Assembly (NCBI GenBank): GCA_022844015.1
Contig: JALHMO010000021.1
Location: 1 to 54,234 of the forward strand
Direction: 5' to 3'
From: Reyranella sp.
Lineage (GTDB): Bacteria > Pseudomonadota > Alphaproteobacteria > Reyranellales > Reyranellaceae
Length of the DNA stretch: 54,234 nt
In this document: one piece after another, positions 38,123 through 47,337 of the stretch
How positions within the stretch are numbered: the first letter of the stretch is position 1
Layout: every line of letters starts with the position of its first letter
The notes under the pieces: model-generated
Database searches by the model: none
What the model was told of the DNA's origin: nothing
The model's input: only the letters and a program-made list of their open reading frames with translations
Position numbers and translations under genes: made by a program

Positions 38123-39100
38123 ATGCCCGTGCTCACCCGTCGTGGCCTCACAGCCGGCCTCACTGCGCTCCCCTTCGCCACCGTTCGCGCACAGGGCGTG
38201 GATTTTCCCGACCGCCCCTTGCGATTCGTCGTCGGCTTTCCGCCAGGCGGCCCGAACGATCTTCTGGCGCGGGTCCTCGCCCCCGGCATCGGCGAGCGCC
38301 TGAGGCGCTCCGTGGTGGTCGAGAACCGGGCGGGCGCCAACGGCGAGATCGCGGCGGCCTCGGTTGCCAAGTCGCCGGCCGACGGCAGCGTCTTCATGCT
38401 GGCCTCGAACGGCTCGACGACGGTCGCCGCCGCGCTCAATCGCAACCTGCCCTACGACGTGCGAACCGATTTCGCCGCGGTGGCGCCCGTCGGCATCAAC
38501 CCGATGCTGCTGGTCGTGCGCAACGACCTGCCGGCCAGGGACGTCGCCGGGCTGCTCGCCCTGGCACGTTCCGAACCGGGCAAGCTCAACGGCGCCTCGG
38601 CCGGCACCGGCGGCGCCACGCACCTCGCGCTCGAGTTGTTCAAGGCGCTGGGCAAGGTCGACATCGTGCACGTCCCCTACAAGGGGGGCGGGCCGGCCAT
38701 GACGGACCTGATGGCCGGCCTGGTCGACCTCTATTTCGGCGGCCTGTCGACGGCGCTGCCGCACGTCAAGGCCGGCAAGATGCGGGCGCTCGGCCAGACC
38801 TCCGCGACGCGGTCGGCGGCGGCAGCGGACATCCCGACCATCGCCGAGGCGGGCCTGCCCGGTTACGAGGCGGCGATCTCCTACGGCATCTTCCTGCCGG
38901 TCGGATCGTCGCCGGCGCTGGTCAACCGCCTGCACGCCGCGGTCGACGCCACCATCCGCTCGCCCGAGGTGGCGCGGAAGTTCACCGAGCTCGGCGCCGA
39001 TCCGCAGTTCGGCACGCCGGCCGAGTTCACCGCCTACGTCGCCGACGACCTCGCGAAATGGGCGGCGCTCGCCCGTCAGGCCGGCCTCAAGCTCGACTGA
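38123..39100 (+). CDS. Bug-family tripartite tricarboxylate transporter binding protein
   Basis: A 325-residue Bug/TctC protein with a twin-arginine-like signal (MPVLTRRGLTAGLTALPF, AQ cleavage). Family motifs: LRFVVGFPPGGPNDLLARVL, VVVENRAGANGEIAAASVA, LNGASAGTGGATHLALELF and VDIVHVPYKGGGPAMTDLM. It faces away from the other Bug gene, with start codons 42 bp apart, so a shared control region is likely. Related to but not a recent duplicate of its neighbour. Confidence 0.93.
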   Translation: MPVLTRRGLTAGLTALPFATVRAQGVDFPDRPLRFVVGFPPGGPNDLLARVLAPGIGERLRRSVVVENRAGANGEIAAASVAKSPADGSVFMLASNGSTTVAAALNRNLPYDVRTDFAAVAPVGINPMLLVVRNDLPARDVAGLLALARSEPGKLNGASAGTGGATHLALELFKALGKVDIVHVPYKGGGPAMTDLMAGLVDLYFGGLSTALPHVKAGKMRALGQTSATRSAAAADIPTIAEAGLPGYEAAISYGIFLPVGSSPALVNRLHAAVDATIRSPEVARKFTELGADPQFGTPAEFTAYVADDLAKWAALARQAGLKLD

Positions 39101-39235
39101 TCACGTCGATTGCCGATGTGATCGAACCGCAAGCGGTTCAATCACATCGGCAATGCGTGCACGGCGAGCATCTCCACACCGCCATTCCCTCGGTTCGGGC
39201 GGATGGCAACGTGCGGCGATCTGCAGTCCTTCGGT

Positions 39236-39562
39236 CTACTTGACCGACGAGAAGGCGGTCGGCGCCAGGAACTGGTTGGCGACGTTGGCCACGATGGCGC
39301 CGTCCTTCTCGGTTTCGGCGCGCTTGGCAAGCCATTCCGGATCGGCGGCGAAGGCGTTCCACTTCTTTTCGCGGTCGGCGAGCGATTCCCAGGCCAGCAG
39401 GTAGTAAAGTTCCTGGTTGGACTCGCCCACCAGAGTCGTCCAGAAGCCCGCCTGCTTGATGCCATGACGCTCCCAGATCTTGAGCGTGATCGTGTTGAAG
39501 CGGTTGAGCAGCGCCGGCAGGCGGCCGGGCACGCATTTGTAGACACGCAGCTCGTAGATCAT
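39236..39562 (-). CDS. NIPSNAP-family protein
   Basis: A 108-residue ferredoxin-like alpha/beta-barrel protein: MIYELRVYKCVPGRLPALLN, HGIKQAGFWTTLVGESNQEL and YLLAWESLADREKKWNAF are typical of NIPSNAP, whose function in bacteria is unclear. It starts 23 bp after the MBL-fold gene on the same strand, indicating an operon and perhaps a shared substrate. Confidence 0.88.
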   Translation of the reverse strand: MIYELRVYKCVPGRLPALLNRFNTITLKIWERHGIKQAGFWTTLVGESNQELYYLLAWESLADREKKWNAFAADPEWLAKRAETEKDGAIVANVANQFLAPTAFSSVK

Positions 39563-39585
39563 TTTTCCCTCCGGTTCTTCAGAAG

Positions 39586-40473
39586 CTAGAATCCGCCGTC
39601 GAAGCGCGGCACGAAGCCGTCGCCCTTGTGGTCGATGTGGCAGGTGAACGGCGCGCCGAAATGGCACGGCATCAGCCGGGCACCCGTTCCGGCGCAATGC
39701 TCGAGGGCCTCGCGCCGGCTCTTGCGCGCGCCGACGGCCTCGCCGCACGCGAAGCTGTTCCATTCCGGATGATAGACCTGCAGGGCATGGTGCAGGATGT
39801 CGCCGCAGAACAGCGCCTTCTCGCCGCGCGATTCGAGCTTGATGGCGATGGTTCCGGGCGTGTGGCCGGGCGCCGGGGCGATCTCCATGTTCTCGTCGAG
39901 CCGCGCCGCCCCGTCGATCATCTGGCTGAGCCCGGCCTCGACGACCGGCAGAACGGAGTCGCGGAACGAGCCGGCATTGGCCGGCCCGGCCTTCGGGTCG
40001 CTGTCGACCTTCAGATAGTGATCGTAGTCGGTGCGGCTGAAAACGTACCTGGCGTTCTTGAAGGTCGGCACCCACTTGCCGTTCTCGAGCCTGGTGTTCC
40101 AGCCGACGTGGTCGACATGCAGGTGCGTGCACATCACCATGTCGACCTGATCGGGCTCGACGCCGACCTCCTTGAGCCGCTCGAGATACTTGCTCTCCAT
40201 CAGATGCCACTTGGGCCGATGCGGACGCGACTTGTGATTGCCGACGCAGGTGTCGATCAGGATTCGCTTTCCGCCGATCGTCAGCAACCAGCTGTGCACG
40301 CTGAGCTTCAGGGAATTCGAGGCTTCCTCGTAGTGAGCGGGCATGAGCCAGTCGCGATGCTGCTGCACCACCTCCGGCTTCCAGTCCGGGAAGAACATCC
40401 TGGCGTCGAAGTTCGGCTCGTAAGACTCCTCGACGCGGCGCACCGTGGCAGCGCCTATCTTCACTTCGACCAT
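39586..40473 (-). CDS. MBL-fold metallo-hydrolase
   Basis: A 295-residue metallo-beta-lactamase-fold enzyme. The metal ligands are in MVMCTHLHVDHVGW (HxHxDH), PAPGHTPGTIAIKL and ALFCGDILHHALQVYHPEW, with a late histidine in LMPCHFGAPFTCHIDHKG. The pattern resembles quorum-quenching lactonases and related esterases, but the substrate is unproven. The ATG at 40473 has GGGAGG just upstream; the longer frame to 40569 is discarded. Cytoplasmic; followed by NIPSNAP. Confidence 0.9.
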   Translation of the reverse strand: MVEVKIGAATVRRVEESYEPNFDARMFFPDWKPEVVQQHRDWLMPAHYEEASNSLKLSVHSWLLTIGGKRILIDTCVGNHKSRPHRPKWHLMESKYLERLKEVGVEPDQVDMVMCTHLHVDHVGWNTRLENGKWVPTFKNARYVFSRTDYDHYLKVDSDPKAGPANAGSFRDSVLPVVEAGLSQMIDGAARLDENMEIAPAPGHTPGTIAIKLESRGEKALFCGDILHHALQVYHPEWNSFACGEAVGARKSRREALEHCAGTGARLMPCHFGAPFTCHIDHKGDGFVPRFDGGF

Positions 40474-40596
40474 GCTTCCTCCCGATTGCCGGCAGATTAG
40501 CCTTGCCCGGCGCTCGGCGGGAAGCCCGCCGTTTCGATTAGACGCATCCAACGGGAGATGGAGCCGCAAGCGGATCCATCGGCTCGCAAGCCCCGT

Positions 40597-40905
40597 CTAG
40601 AAAGGCAGGCGGCGCGCCTCGAGACGCTCGAGATGGCGATGCGCGAGAACGGCGACGATCGCCGAGCCGATCGGCATCAGCGGCAGCAGGACGGCGAAAT
40701 GAATGCCGAGGTGGCGCGGATCGAACGTGTCGGGCACCAGCATGCCGACGGCAACCGTCATGATGAAGAACATGACCGCAAAGACCAGCCCGCTCGCGCC
40801 GCCTATCATCGCTGCAACGGTCGCGTTGGTTGCCGTGTTGAAGCCGATGTAATAGCTCAATGAGAATGCGGCGGCACAAGCGACCAACGCCGTAATGCTT
40901 TCCAT
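40597..40905 (-). CDS. Small membrane protein of unknown function
   Basis: 102 residues with three hydrophobic helices (ITALVACAAAFSLSYYIGF, GLVFAVMFFIMTVAVGMLV, FAVLLPLMPIGSAIVAVLAH) and a basic C-terminus RHLERLEARRLPF. I do not recognise a family. ATG at 40905 is chosen because the protein then begins directly at a helix; the frame upstream to 41046 runs into the divergent amidase gene. Confidence 0.65.
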   Translation of the reverse strand: MESITALVACAAAFSLSYYIGFNTATNATVAAMIGGASGLVFAVMFFIMTVAVGMLVPDTFDPRHLGIHFAVLLPLMPIGSAIVAVLAHRHLERLEARRLPF

Positions 40906-41001
40906 CGAACGCCTCCAATACGCTCTCGACTCGGAAGAACAATGAATTGAAACTGTTTCAGTGTGACGCAGATCACGCTGCCCCGAAATCAACAAAAACG
41001 C

Positions 41002-42429
41002 ATGACTCACCGAGATTTTACCTGGCTTTCCGCAGTCGAACTCCAATTACTTTTCGCCCGTGGCGAGGCCTCGCCCGTCGACGTTCTCGAAATATTCCTG
41101 ACTCGGGCACGCGCCCTGCAGCCCCATCTCAACGCGCTGGTCCTGAAAGACGAAGCGGCCGCGCGCGCGGCTGCCGGGGCATCGGAGGCTCGCTGGCGAA
41201 GCGGCACCCCGCTGTCGCCCCTCGATGGCGTGCCGACCACCATCAAGGACACGACACCGGTCAAGGGCTGGCCGACCCGCAACGGCTCGCATGCCACCGA
41301 CGAGACGCCAGCGGCAGAAAGCGCCCCGGTGGTCGAGCGGCTCCAGCACGCCGGCGTGGTCATATTCGGCAAGTCGGCGACCCCGGAATTCGGCTGGAAG
41401 GCCCTGACCGATTCACCCCTGCAGGGCACGACCCGCAGCCCGTGGCATCTCGACCATACCCCCGGCGGCTCGTCGGGCGGCGCCTCGGCGCTGACGGCCG
41501 CGGGCATCAACCCGTTCAATCACGGAAATGACGGCGGCGGCTCGATCCGCATCCCTGCCGCCCATGCCGGCCTGGTCGGGCTGAAGCCGTCTTTCGGGCG
41601 CATCGCGCAGCATCCGGCCGACGGGCCCTTCGCCGACGTCGTCTCGCAGGGCGTGCTGGCGCGCAGCGTTCGCGATACCGCCCTCGCCCTGAACGTGCTG
41701 GCCGGTCCCGATCCGCGCGATTGGCGTTCGTTGCCTGCCGATCCGCGCGACTACACGGTCGGGCTCGACGACGGCGTGCTCGGCTTGAAGCTCGGCCTCA
41801 GCCTCGATCTCGGCCATGTCGAGGCCGATCCAGAGGTCCGCGCGCTGGTCGCCGCTGCCGCCCGGCGGTTCGAGGCGCTGGGCGCCGTGGTCGAGGACGT
41901 CGGCCCCCTGATCGACCCGCTGCGCCAATCGTTCGAGCCGCTCTGGATCGGCGCCTTCGCGACGCGCCTTCGCCAGATCCCGACGCAGCTTCATGACAAG
42001 CTCGATCCGGGCTTCCGCGCCGCCGCCGAGAAGGGCCTCTCGATCACGCTTGCCGATTACGCCCGGGCCTACGAGGCCAGGAGCAGGCTCGCCCGCGACA
42101 TGGCGCTGTGGCACCAGAAGTACGACCTGCTGCTGGCGCCTGTGACCCCGACCGCCGCGCCGCCGGTCGATACGCTCTACAACTCGGAAGCCTTCCCGCG
42201 CTGGACCAAGGGTGCGCCTTACACGCTGCCCTTCAACCTGACCGGTCAGCCGGCGGCATCGATGCCGGCCGGGCTCACCACGGCGGGGCTGCCGGTCGGC
42301 CTGCAGATCATCGGTCCCGCCCGCGCCGACGCGCTCGTGCTGCGCGCGATGCGCGCCTACGAGAGCGCCTCGGGATGGACCTGGCCGCAGGCGAAGGTCG
42401 TGGAGACGCTGGGAAGGTTGGGAATTTAA
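41002..42429 (+). CDS. Amidase signature family protein
   Basis: A 475-residue amidase with the Ser-cisSer-Lys triad: lysine in GVPTTIKDTTPVKGW, the serine-rich loop HTPGGSSGGASALTAAG, and GNDGGGSIRIPAAHAGLVGL. The cysteine-pair ATP/tRNA features of GatA context are absent, and no gatB/gatC is adjacent, so a catabolic amidase or hydantoin/indoleacetamide-type enzyme is more likely than glutamyl-tRNA amidotransferase. The ATG at 41002 precedes MTHRDFTWLSAVEL; a GTG at 40963 is in frame but extends oddly. Confidence 0.9.
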   Translation: MTHRDFTWLSAVELQLLFARGEASPVDVLEIFLTRARALQPHLNALVLKDEAAARAAAGASEARWRSGTPLSPLDGVPTTIKDTTPVKGWPTRNGSHATDETPAAESAPVVERLQHAGVVIFGKSATPEFGWKALTDSPLQGTTRSPWHLDHTPGGSSGGASALTAAGINPFNHGNDGGGSIRIPAAHAGLVGLKPSFGRIAQHPADGPFADVVSQGVLARSVRDTALALNVLAGPDPRDWRSLPADPRDYTVGLDDGVLGLKLGLSLDLGHVEADPEVRALVAAAARRFEALGAVVEDVGPLIDPLRQSFEPLWIGAFATRLRQIPTQLHDKLDPGFRAAAEKGLSITLADYARAYEARSRLARDMALWHQKYDLLLAPVTPTAAPPVDTLYNSEAFPRWTKGAPYTLPFNLTGQPAASMPAGLTTAGLPVGLQIIGPARADALVLRAMRAYESASGWTWPQAKVVETLGRLGI

Positions 42430-42450
42430 CTCCCCTCCCCGTCTTACGGG

Positions 42451-42628
42451 CAGGGCATTCGCATATGGATAAAACCTCCGTCATCCCGACCGGAGCCGCG
42501 CGCGTAGCGCGGCGCAGTGGAGGGACCTCTCTTCTTGCAGCATCAACAAGAAAGGTCCCTCGACTACGCCGCCCTTTGGGCGGCTCCGCTCGGGATGACG
42601 GAGGCTCTATCCATATGCGAATGCCCTG
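42451..42628. mobile_element. Family B element B2, MITE-like, with 10-bp target duplication
   Basis: 178 bp with perfect 21-bp terminal inverted repeats beginning CAGGGCATTCGCATATGG and ending CCATATGCGAATGCCCTG. The exact 10-base sequence GTCTTACGGG occurs immediately on both sides (42441-42450 and 42629-42638), the pattern left by transposition. The flanks belong to a family D palindrome, now split. The core is shared with B1 and B3: CCGTCATCCCGACCGGAGCC and inverted TCTTGCAGC...CAAGAAAGGTCCC. Confidence 0.85.
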
Positions 42629-42790
42629 GTCTTACGGGGGAGGTGCCCCCGAAGGGGGCGGAGGGGAAAGGCCTCAAACGAGATCCATGAGATTCCGACG
42701 TCGGAATCAGAAACATCTCGAGTGTGGCTTTCCCCCTCCGCCGCGTGTGACGCGGCACCTCCCCCTATTACGGGGCCCGAGTACGGGGGA
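42629..42790. repeat. Family D palindromes, inverted pair
   Basis: Left unit GGGGGAGGTGCCCCCGAAGG to GGGCGGAGGGG; right unit CCCCCTCCGCCGCGTGTGAC to GCGGCACCTCCCCC. Between them is a short hairpin GATTCCGACGTCGGAATC. Gap between amidase and SDR; no gene seen. Confidence 0.7.
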
Positions 42791-42820
42791 GGGCAGGAAC
42801 GGCGCGGCGACTCCGTCTTC

Positions 42821-43720
42821 CTAGTCCAGATCCAGGCCGTTCATGCCGGCGTTCTTGCGCGCCTTGCCGGCGAGCTCGGTGAGGATCTTGCCCGCGGCGC
42901 GCGGGTCGAGGATCGGCTTGGCTTCCGGGCCCTTGTGCCAACCCTCGGCCACCGCGAACTGGCCGTTGCCGGCCTGAAAGACGCGGCCCGTGATCTCGCG
43001 GCTCTCCTCGCTCACCAGCCAGGTGGCAACAGGCGCAATCCATTTCGGGCTGCGCGTCTCCTTGTCCTCTTCCGTGTAGTTGCGCAGGTCCTCGGTCATG
43101 CGCGTGAAGGCCGACGGCGAGATCGAGTTCACCGTGACGCCGTAACGACCGAGCTCGCGCGCCGCGATCACCGTGAACGAGGCGATGCCGGCCTTGGCCG
43201 CGCCGTAGTTGGTCTGGCCGATATTGCCGTAGATGCCCGACACCGACGTCGTGGTGATGATGCGGGCATCGACGGGCCCGCCCTTCACCTTGGCCTGGTC
43301 GCGCCAGTAGGCGGCGGCGTGGCGCGCCGGCGCGAAGGTGCCCTTGAGATGCACCTTGATGACGGCATCCCATTCGTCCTCGGTCATGTTGACCAGCATG
43401 CGGTCGCGCAGGATGCCGGCGTTGAGCACCACGGCATCGAGCTTGCCGAAGGCCGAGACCGCCTGGTCGATCATGCGCTTGGCGCCGTTCCAGTCGGACA
43501 CGTCGTCGCCGTTGGCGACCGCCTCGCCGCCCTTGGCCTTGATCTCGTTCACCACCTGCTGCGCCGGGCCGACGTCGTTGCCCTTGCCGGCGCGATCGCC
43601 GCCCAGGTCGTTGACCACGACCTTGGCGCCGTGTTCCGCCAGCATCAGGCAATGCTCGCGGCCGACGCCGCGCGCGCCGCCGGTCACGATCGCTACTCTG
43701 CCTTCGCACAATCTCGCCAT
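42821..43720 (-). CDS. Short-chain dehydrogenase/reductase
   Basis: A 299-residue NAD(P)-dependent SDR. The cofactor motif is VAIVTGGARGVGREHCLML, an NAG motif is in AVVLNAGILRDRMLVNMTED, and the active site shows the serine in TTTSVSGIYGNIGQ and NYGAAKAGIASFT (YxxxK). VNDLGGDRAGKG and the length resemble the (R)-3-hydroxyacyl-CoA dehydrogenase part of multifunctional beta-oxidation enzymes. Substrate therefore probably an acyl-CoA or similar; not certain. Divergent from the serine hydrolase gene. Confidence 0.88.
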   Translation of the reverse strand: MARLCEGRVAIVTGGARGVGREHCLMLAEHGAKVVVNDLGGDRAGKGNDVGPAQQVVNEIKAKGGEAVANGDDVSDWNGAKRMIDQAVSAFGKLDAVVLNAGILRDRMLVNMTEDEWDAVIKVHLKGTFAPARHAAAYWRDQAKVKGGPVDARIITTTSVSGIYGNIGQTNYGAAKAGIASFTVIAARELGRYGVTVNSISPSAFTRMTEDLRNYTEEDKETRSPKWIAPVATWLVSEESREITGRVFQAGNGQFAVAEGWHKGPEAKPILDPRAAGKILTELAGKARKNAGMNGLDLD

Positions 43721-43794
43721 TGCTCCCTCCCGTTTCTGGTGTGTCTGGCCGTGTCGTCCTGGGCTAGTCTAGCGGCACACCCAGGAGGATCGCC

Positions 43795-45024
43795 ATGGAC
43801 ACTCTGCCGCTCGTTGCCCCGGAACAGGTCGGTCTTTCCGCAACGCGGCTCGATCGCGTGCGCAAATGGATGCACCGCTGGGTCGACACGGGCCGGCTGG
43901 CCGGCATGGTGACCGTGGTGATGCGCCGGGGCGAGCTCGCCTTCGCAGAGACGGTCGGCAAGGCCGATATCGAGCGCAACCGGCCGATGCGGCCCGACAC
44001 GATCTTCCGCTTCTACTCGATGACCAAGCCGCTCACCTCGACGGCGATCATGATGCTCTACGAGGAGGGCCGCTTTCAGCTCGACGACCCGATCTCGAGG
44101 TTCATCCCTGCGTTCGCCAACCCGCGCGTCTATGCCGGCGGCAGCCGCGGCAAGATCGACTCGGTACCGGCCGAGCGCGAGATCACGTTCCGCGACCTGC
44201 TGACCCACACCTCGGGCCTGACCTACGGCTTCATGGAGAGCAATCCGGTCGATGCGCTCTACCGCTCCAAGTCCGACGGCGTCGACTTCCAGACCGCCGA
44301 TACCAGCCTCAAGGATCTGGTCGAGCGACTCGGCACCTTCCCGCTGATCGCCCAGCCCGGCAAGGCCTGGAACTACAGCGTCGCCACCGACGTGCTGGGC
44401 TACCTTGTCGAGGTCATCTCCGGCCAGCCGTTCCAGACCTACCTGAAAGAGAAGGTCCTGGCGCCGCTCGGCATGGTCGATACCGATTTTCACGTGCCCA
44501 CAGACAAGCACGAGCGCTTCGCCGCCAACTACCAGGCCGGCGCCGGCGGAAAGCTCGAGCTGATCGACGACCCCGGCAAGAGCCGCTACCTGGCGCCGCG
44601 CCGCGTCAACTCGGGCGGCGGCGGGCTGGTGTCGACGGCGTCCGACTACCTGCGCTTCTGCAAGATGATGCTGAACAAGGGCGAGCTCGACGGCGTGCGC
44701 CTGCTCGGCCGCAAGACGGTCGAGCTGATGACCATGAACCATCTCAAGGGCGACATGGCCGACATGGGCATGCCGCGCTTCTCCGAGTCGACCTACTACG
44801 GCGTCGGCTTCGGGCTGGGCTTCTCGGTCATGATCGATCCGGCCAAGGCACACATCCTGGGAACGCCCGGCGAGTATGCCTGGGGCGGCGCCGCCTCGAC
44901 CGCGTTCTGGTGCGATCCGAAGGAAGACATGGCGGTGATCCTGCTGACCCAGCTCACGCCGTCCTCGACCTATCCGATCCGCCGCGAGCTACGGGTGCTG
45001 ACCTATCAGGCGATCGTCGACTGA
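43795..45024 (+). CDS. Serine hydrolase (beta-lactamase class C / EstB-like)
   Basis: A 409-residue penicillin-binding-protein-like esterase. The SxxK active site is RFYSMTKPLTSTAIMML (Ser then Lys), with the tyrosine motif in GKAWNYSVATDVLGYLVE and a C-terminal region GTPGEYAWGGAASTAFWCD. No signal peptide is seen, so it is likely cytoplasmic and an esterase and not a resistance enzyme. CAGGAGG lies 6 bases before the ATG. Followed by the TauD gene after 8 bp, so they are probably one operon with the MFS gene. Confidence 0.9.
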   Translation: MDTLPLVAPEQVGLSATRLDRVRKWMHRWVDTGRLAGMVTVVMRRGELAFAETVGKADIERNRPMRPDTIFRFYSMTKPLTSTAIMMLYEEGRFQLDDPISRFIPAFANPRVYAGGSRGKIDSVPAEREITFRDLLTHTSGLTYGFMESNPVDALYRSKSDGVDFQTADTSLKDLVERLGTFPLIAQPGKAWNYSVATDVLGYLVEVISGQPFQTYLKEKVLAPLGMVDTDFHVPTDKHERFAANYQAGAGGKLELIDDPGKSRYLAPRRVNSGGGGLVSTASDYLRFCKMMLNKGELDGVRLLGRKTVELMTMNHLKGDMADMGMPRFSESTYYGVGFGLGFSVMIDPAKAHILGTPGEYAWGGAASTAFWCDPKEDMAVILLTQLTPSSTYPIRRELRVLTYQAIVD

Positions 45025-45032
45025 GGCCCGAC

Positions 45033-45908
45033 ATGCGCAACACCGGCCCCATCAAGGTAACGAAGCTCCACCCGTTGTTCGGCGCGGAGATCAGCGGCAT
45101 CGACATCACCCGCCCGCTCTCGGCGCGCGAGTTCGGGCCGATCCGCGCGGCGTTCGAGGAGCACTCCGTCCTGCTGTTCCGCGACCAGCCGATGGACGAC
45201 GAGAAGCAGATAGCCTTCAGCGAAAATTTCGGGCCGCTGGAGACGACCGGCAGCTCCAACCCCGCCGTCGGCACCAAGTTCCAGCGCCAGTCCAATCTCG
45301 ACATCCTGACCGGCGAGCCGATCCCGCCCGACGACATGCGGATGATCTACCAGAAGGCCAACTACTTCTGGCATTCGGACTCCTCGTTCAAGCGAGTCCC
45401 GTCCCTTTGCTCGATCCTGACGGCGCGCCTCTGCCCGCCCGAGGGCGGCAACACCGAGTTCCTGTCGATGCGCGCGGCATGGAACGCGCTGCCGCCGGCC
45501 CTGCAGGCGACTATCCACCCGCTGATCGCCGAGCACTCGCTCGAATACTCGCGCAATCGCGTGCAGAAGGGCATCCTGAGCGCCAAGGCGATTGCCGAGC
45601 TGCCGCCGGTCAAGCAGCGGCTCTTCCAGGACAACCCGGTCAACGGTCGCCGCGCGCTCTATATCGGCGCCCACGCCGGCTTCATCGTCGGCTGGCCCAG
45701 GGCCACCGGTGAGGCCCTGCTCTACGAGCTGTCGCAGCGCGCCGACCAGCCGGAGTTCCGGCTGTCGCATCCGTGGCGCGAAGGCGACGTGATCGTGTGG
45801 GACAACCGCGCCGTCTTGCACCGCGCCACCTATTACGACACCGTAAAGTACAAGCGCTTCATGCAGCGCACCACGATCGGCGGCGACGTGATGACGGTGC
45901 CGCAATAG
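45033..45908 (+). CDS. TauD/TfdA-family 2-oxoglutarate-dependent dioxygenase
   Basis: A 291-residue Fe(II)/2-oxoglutarate dioxygenase. The facial triad is His113 and Asp115 in YFWHSDSSFKRVPSL and the distal His in VIVWDNRAVLHRATYYD; the 2-oxoglutarate arginine is probably in KRFMQRTTIGGD. The N-terminal HPLFGAEISGIDITRPL is typical. Members oxidise taurine, 2,4-D and other sulfonates or aryloxy acids; the substrate is unknown here. It sits between an esterase and an MFS transporter. Confidence 0.92.
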   Translation: MRNTGPIKVTKLHPLFGAEISGIDITRPLSAREFGPIRAAFEEHSVLLFRDQPMDDEKQIAFSENFGPLETTGSSNPAVGTKFQRQSNLDILTGEPIPPDDMRMIYQKANYFWHSDSSFKRVPSLCSILTARLCPPEGGNTEFLSMRAAWNALPPALQATIHPLIAEHSLEYSRNRVQKGILSAKAIAELPPVKQRLFQDNPVNGRRALYIGAHAGFIVGWPRATGEALLYELSQRADQPEFRLSHPWREGDVIVWDNRAVLHRATYYDTVKYKRFMQRTTIGGDVMTVPQ

Positions 45909-45910
45909 GA

Positions 45911-47308
45911 ATGGCCGAGGCTCCCCAGGCAGAATCCTCGACGCCCGACGGAATGCCCGTGGGCTGGCCGCGCCGGCTCGCGGTGGCGACGATCACCATC
46001 GGGCTGATGATGTCGGTGCTCAGCAACTCGATGACCAACCTGGCGCTGCCCTACATCGCCCACGACCTCGACATCTCCGCCGAAAGCTCGATCTGGATCG
46101 TCAACGCCACCCAGATCGCGCTCATCGTCTCGCTGCTGCCAGTGGCGGCGCTGGCCGACATCGTAGGCTATCGCCACGTCTATCGCTTCGGCCTGGTGCT
46201 GTTCTCGCTGGCGTCGATCGGCTGCGCGCTGGCCCCCTCGCTGTCCTGGCTGCTGCTGGGGCGCACGATTCAGGGCCTCGGCGGCGCTGCCATCATGTCG
46301 GTCCAGCCGGCGCTGGTGCGGGCGATCTATCCGCGAAGCATGCTGGGCCGCGGCCTCGGCTTCAACACGACCGTGGTCGCGACTTCGCTGGCCGCCGGCC
46401 CGTCGATCGGCGCAGCGCTGCTGTCGATCAGCAGCTGGCCTGCCCTGTTTGCCGTCTACGTGCCGCTGGGCATCGTTTCCTTCCTGCTGTCCGAACGCTA
46501 CCTGCCGCGGACCACGCATACCCATCGACCGTTCGACGTGATCTCGGCCGTGCTGTCGGGCGCCACGTTCGGGTTGCTGATCTTCGGCATCGACGGCATG
46601 GGCCACGGCCATGCGCGCATCGTCATCGTGACGGAGCTGGTGCTGGCGGCCGTGTTCGGCACCCTGTTCGTATGGCGCCAGAGGAAGCTTGCCGATCCGA
46701 TGATGCCGGTCGAGGTGTTCAAGCGCCCGATCTTCTCGCTCTCCATCTCGGCCGCGACGTGCACTTTCACCGCCCAGGGCCTCGCCTTCGTCAGCCTGCC
46801 CTTCTTCTTCCATACCGTTCTGGGAAGGAGCGCCACCGACACCGGCATCCTGCTCACGGCCTGGCCGCTGGCGCTGGCCGGCGTCGCGCCGCTGGCCGGC
46901 CGTCTCGCCGATCGCCATCATCCGGGCCTGCTGGGCGCCATCGGCCTCACCAGCATGACCGCGGGCCTGGTGCTGACGGCGCTGCTGCCGCCCGATCCGT
47001 CGAGCGTCGACATCATGTGGCGCCTGGTGCTGTGCGGCGCCGGCTTCGGCATGTTCTCCGCCCCCAACAACCGCCTGATGATGAGCGCCGTGCCGCGCGA
47101 GAGAAGCGGCAGCGCCGGCGGCATCATCGCCACCGCGCGCACGCTCGGGCAGACCATGGGCGCCGCCCTGGTCGCCGTGATGTTCGGCCTGTTCGACTTT
47201 TCGAATGGCGGCGCTGCCGCCGCCGACGCTTCCCGTGCCGCCATCTGGCTGGGTGCGGGCTTCGCCGGCACCGCCCTGGTGATCGGCAGCCTCCGGCTGC
47301 GCCTGTAA
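45911..47308 (+). CDS. MFS transporter, DHA2-like (14 helices)
   Basis: A 465-residue membrane protein with about 14 transmembrane segments. It starts PRRLAVATITIGLMMSVLSN; family motifs are SLLPVAALADIVGYRHVYRF (motif A region), LLLGRTIQGLGGAAIMSVQP (motif B) and ATSLAAGPSIGAALLSIS (motif C, which marks proton-driven exporters). Likely an efflux pump for drugs or metabolites. ATG lies 2 bp after the TauD stop; part of the same transcript. Confidence 0.9.
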   Translation: MAEAPQAESSTPDGMPVGWPRRLAVATITIGLMMSVLSNSMTNLALPYIAHDLDISAESSIWIVNATQIALIVSLLPVAALADIVGYRHVYRFGLVLFSLASIGCALAPSLSWLLLGRTIQGLGGAAIMSVQPALVRAIYPRSMLGRGLGFNTTVVATSLAAGPSIGAALLSISSWPALFAVYVPLGIVSFLLSERYLPRTTHTHRPFDVISAVLSGATFGLLIFGIDGMGHGHARIVIVTELVLAAVFGTLFVWRQRKLADPMMPVEVFKRPIFSLSISAATCTFTAQGLAFVSLPFFFHTVLGRSATDTGILLTAWPLALAGVAPLAGRLADRHHPGLLGAIGLTSMTAGLVLTALLPPDPSSVDIMWRLVLCGAGFGMFSAPNNRLMMSAVPRERSGSAGGIIATARTLGQTMGAALVAVMFGLFDFSNGGAAAADASRAAIWLGAGFAGTALVIGSLRLRL

Positions 47309-47337
47309 GGCTTCTCGCCGTGCGCGCGCCGTTCATT

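Noticed and set aside
41002..42429. Amidase as GatA, the tRNA amidotransferase subunit
   Set aside because: No gatB or gatC next to it and the surroundings are catabolic; the family alone does not justify the gene symbol.
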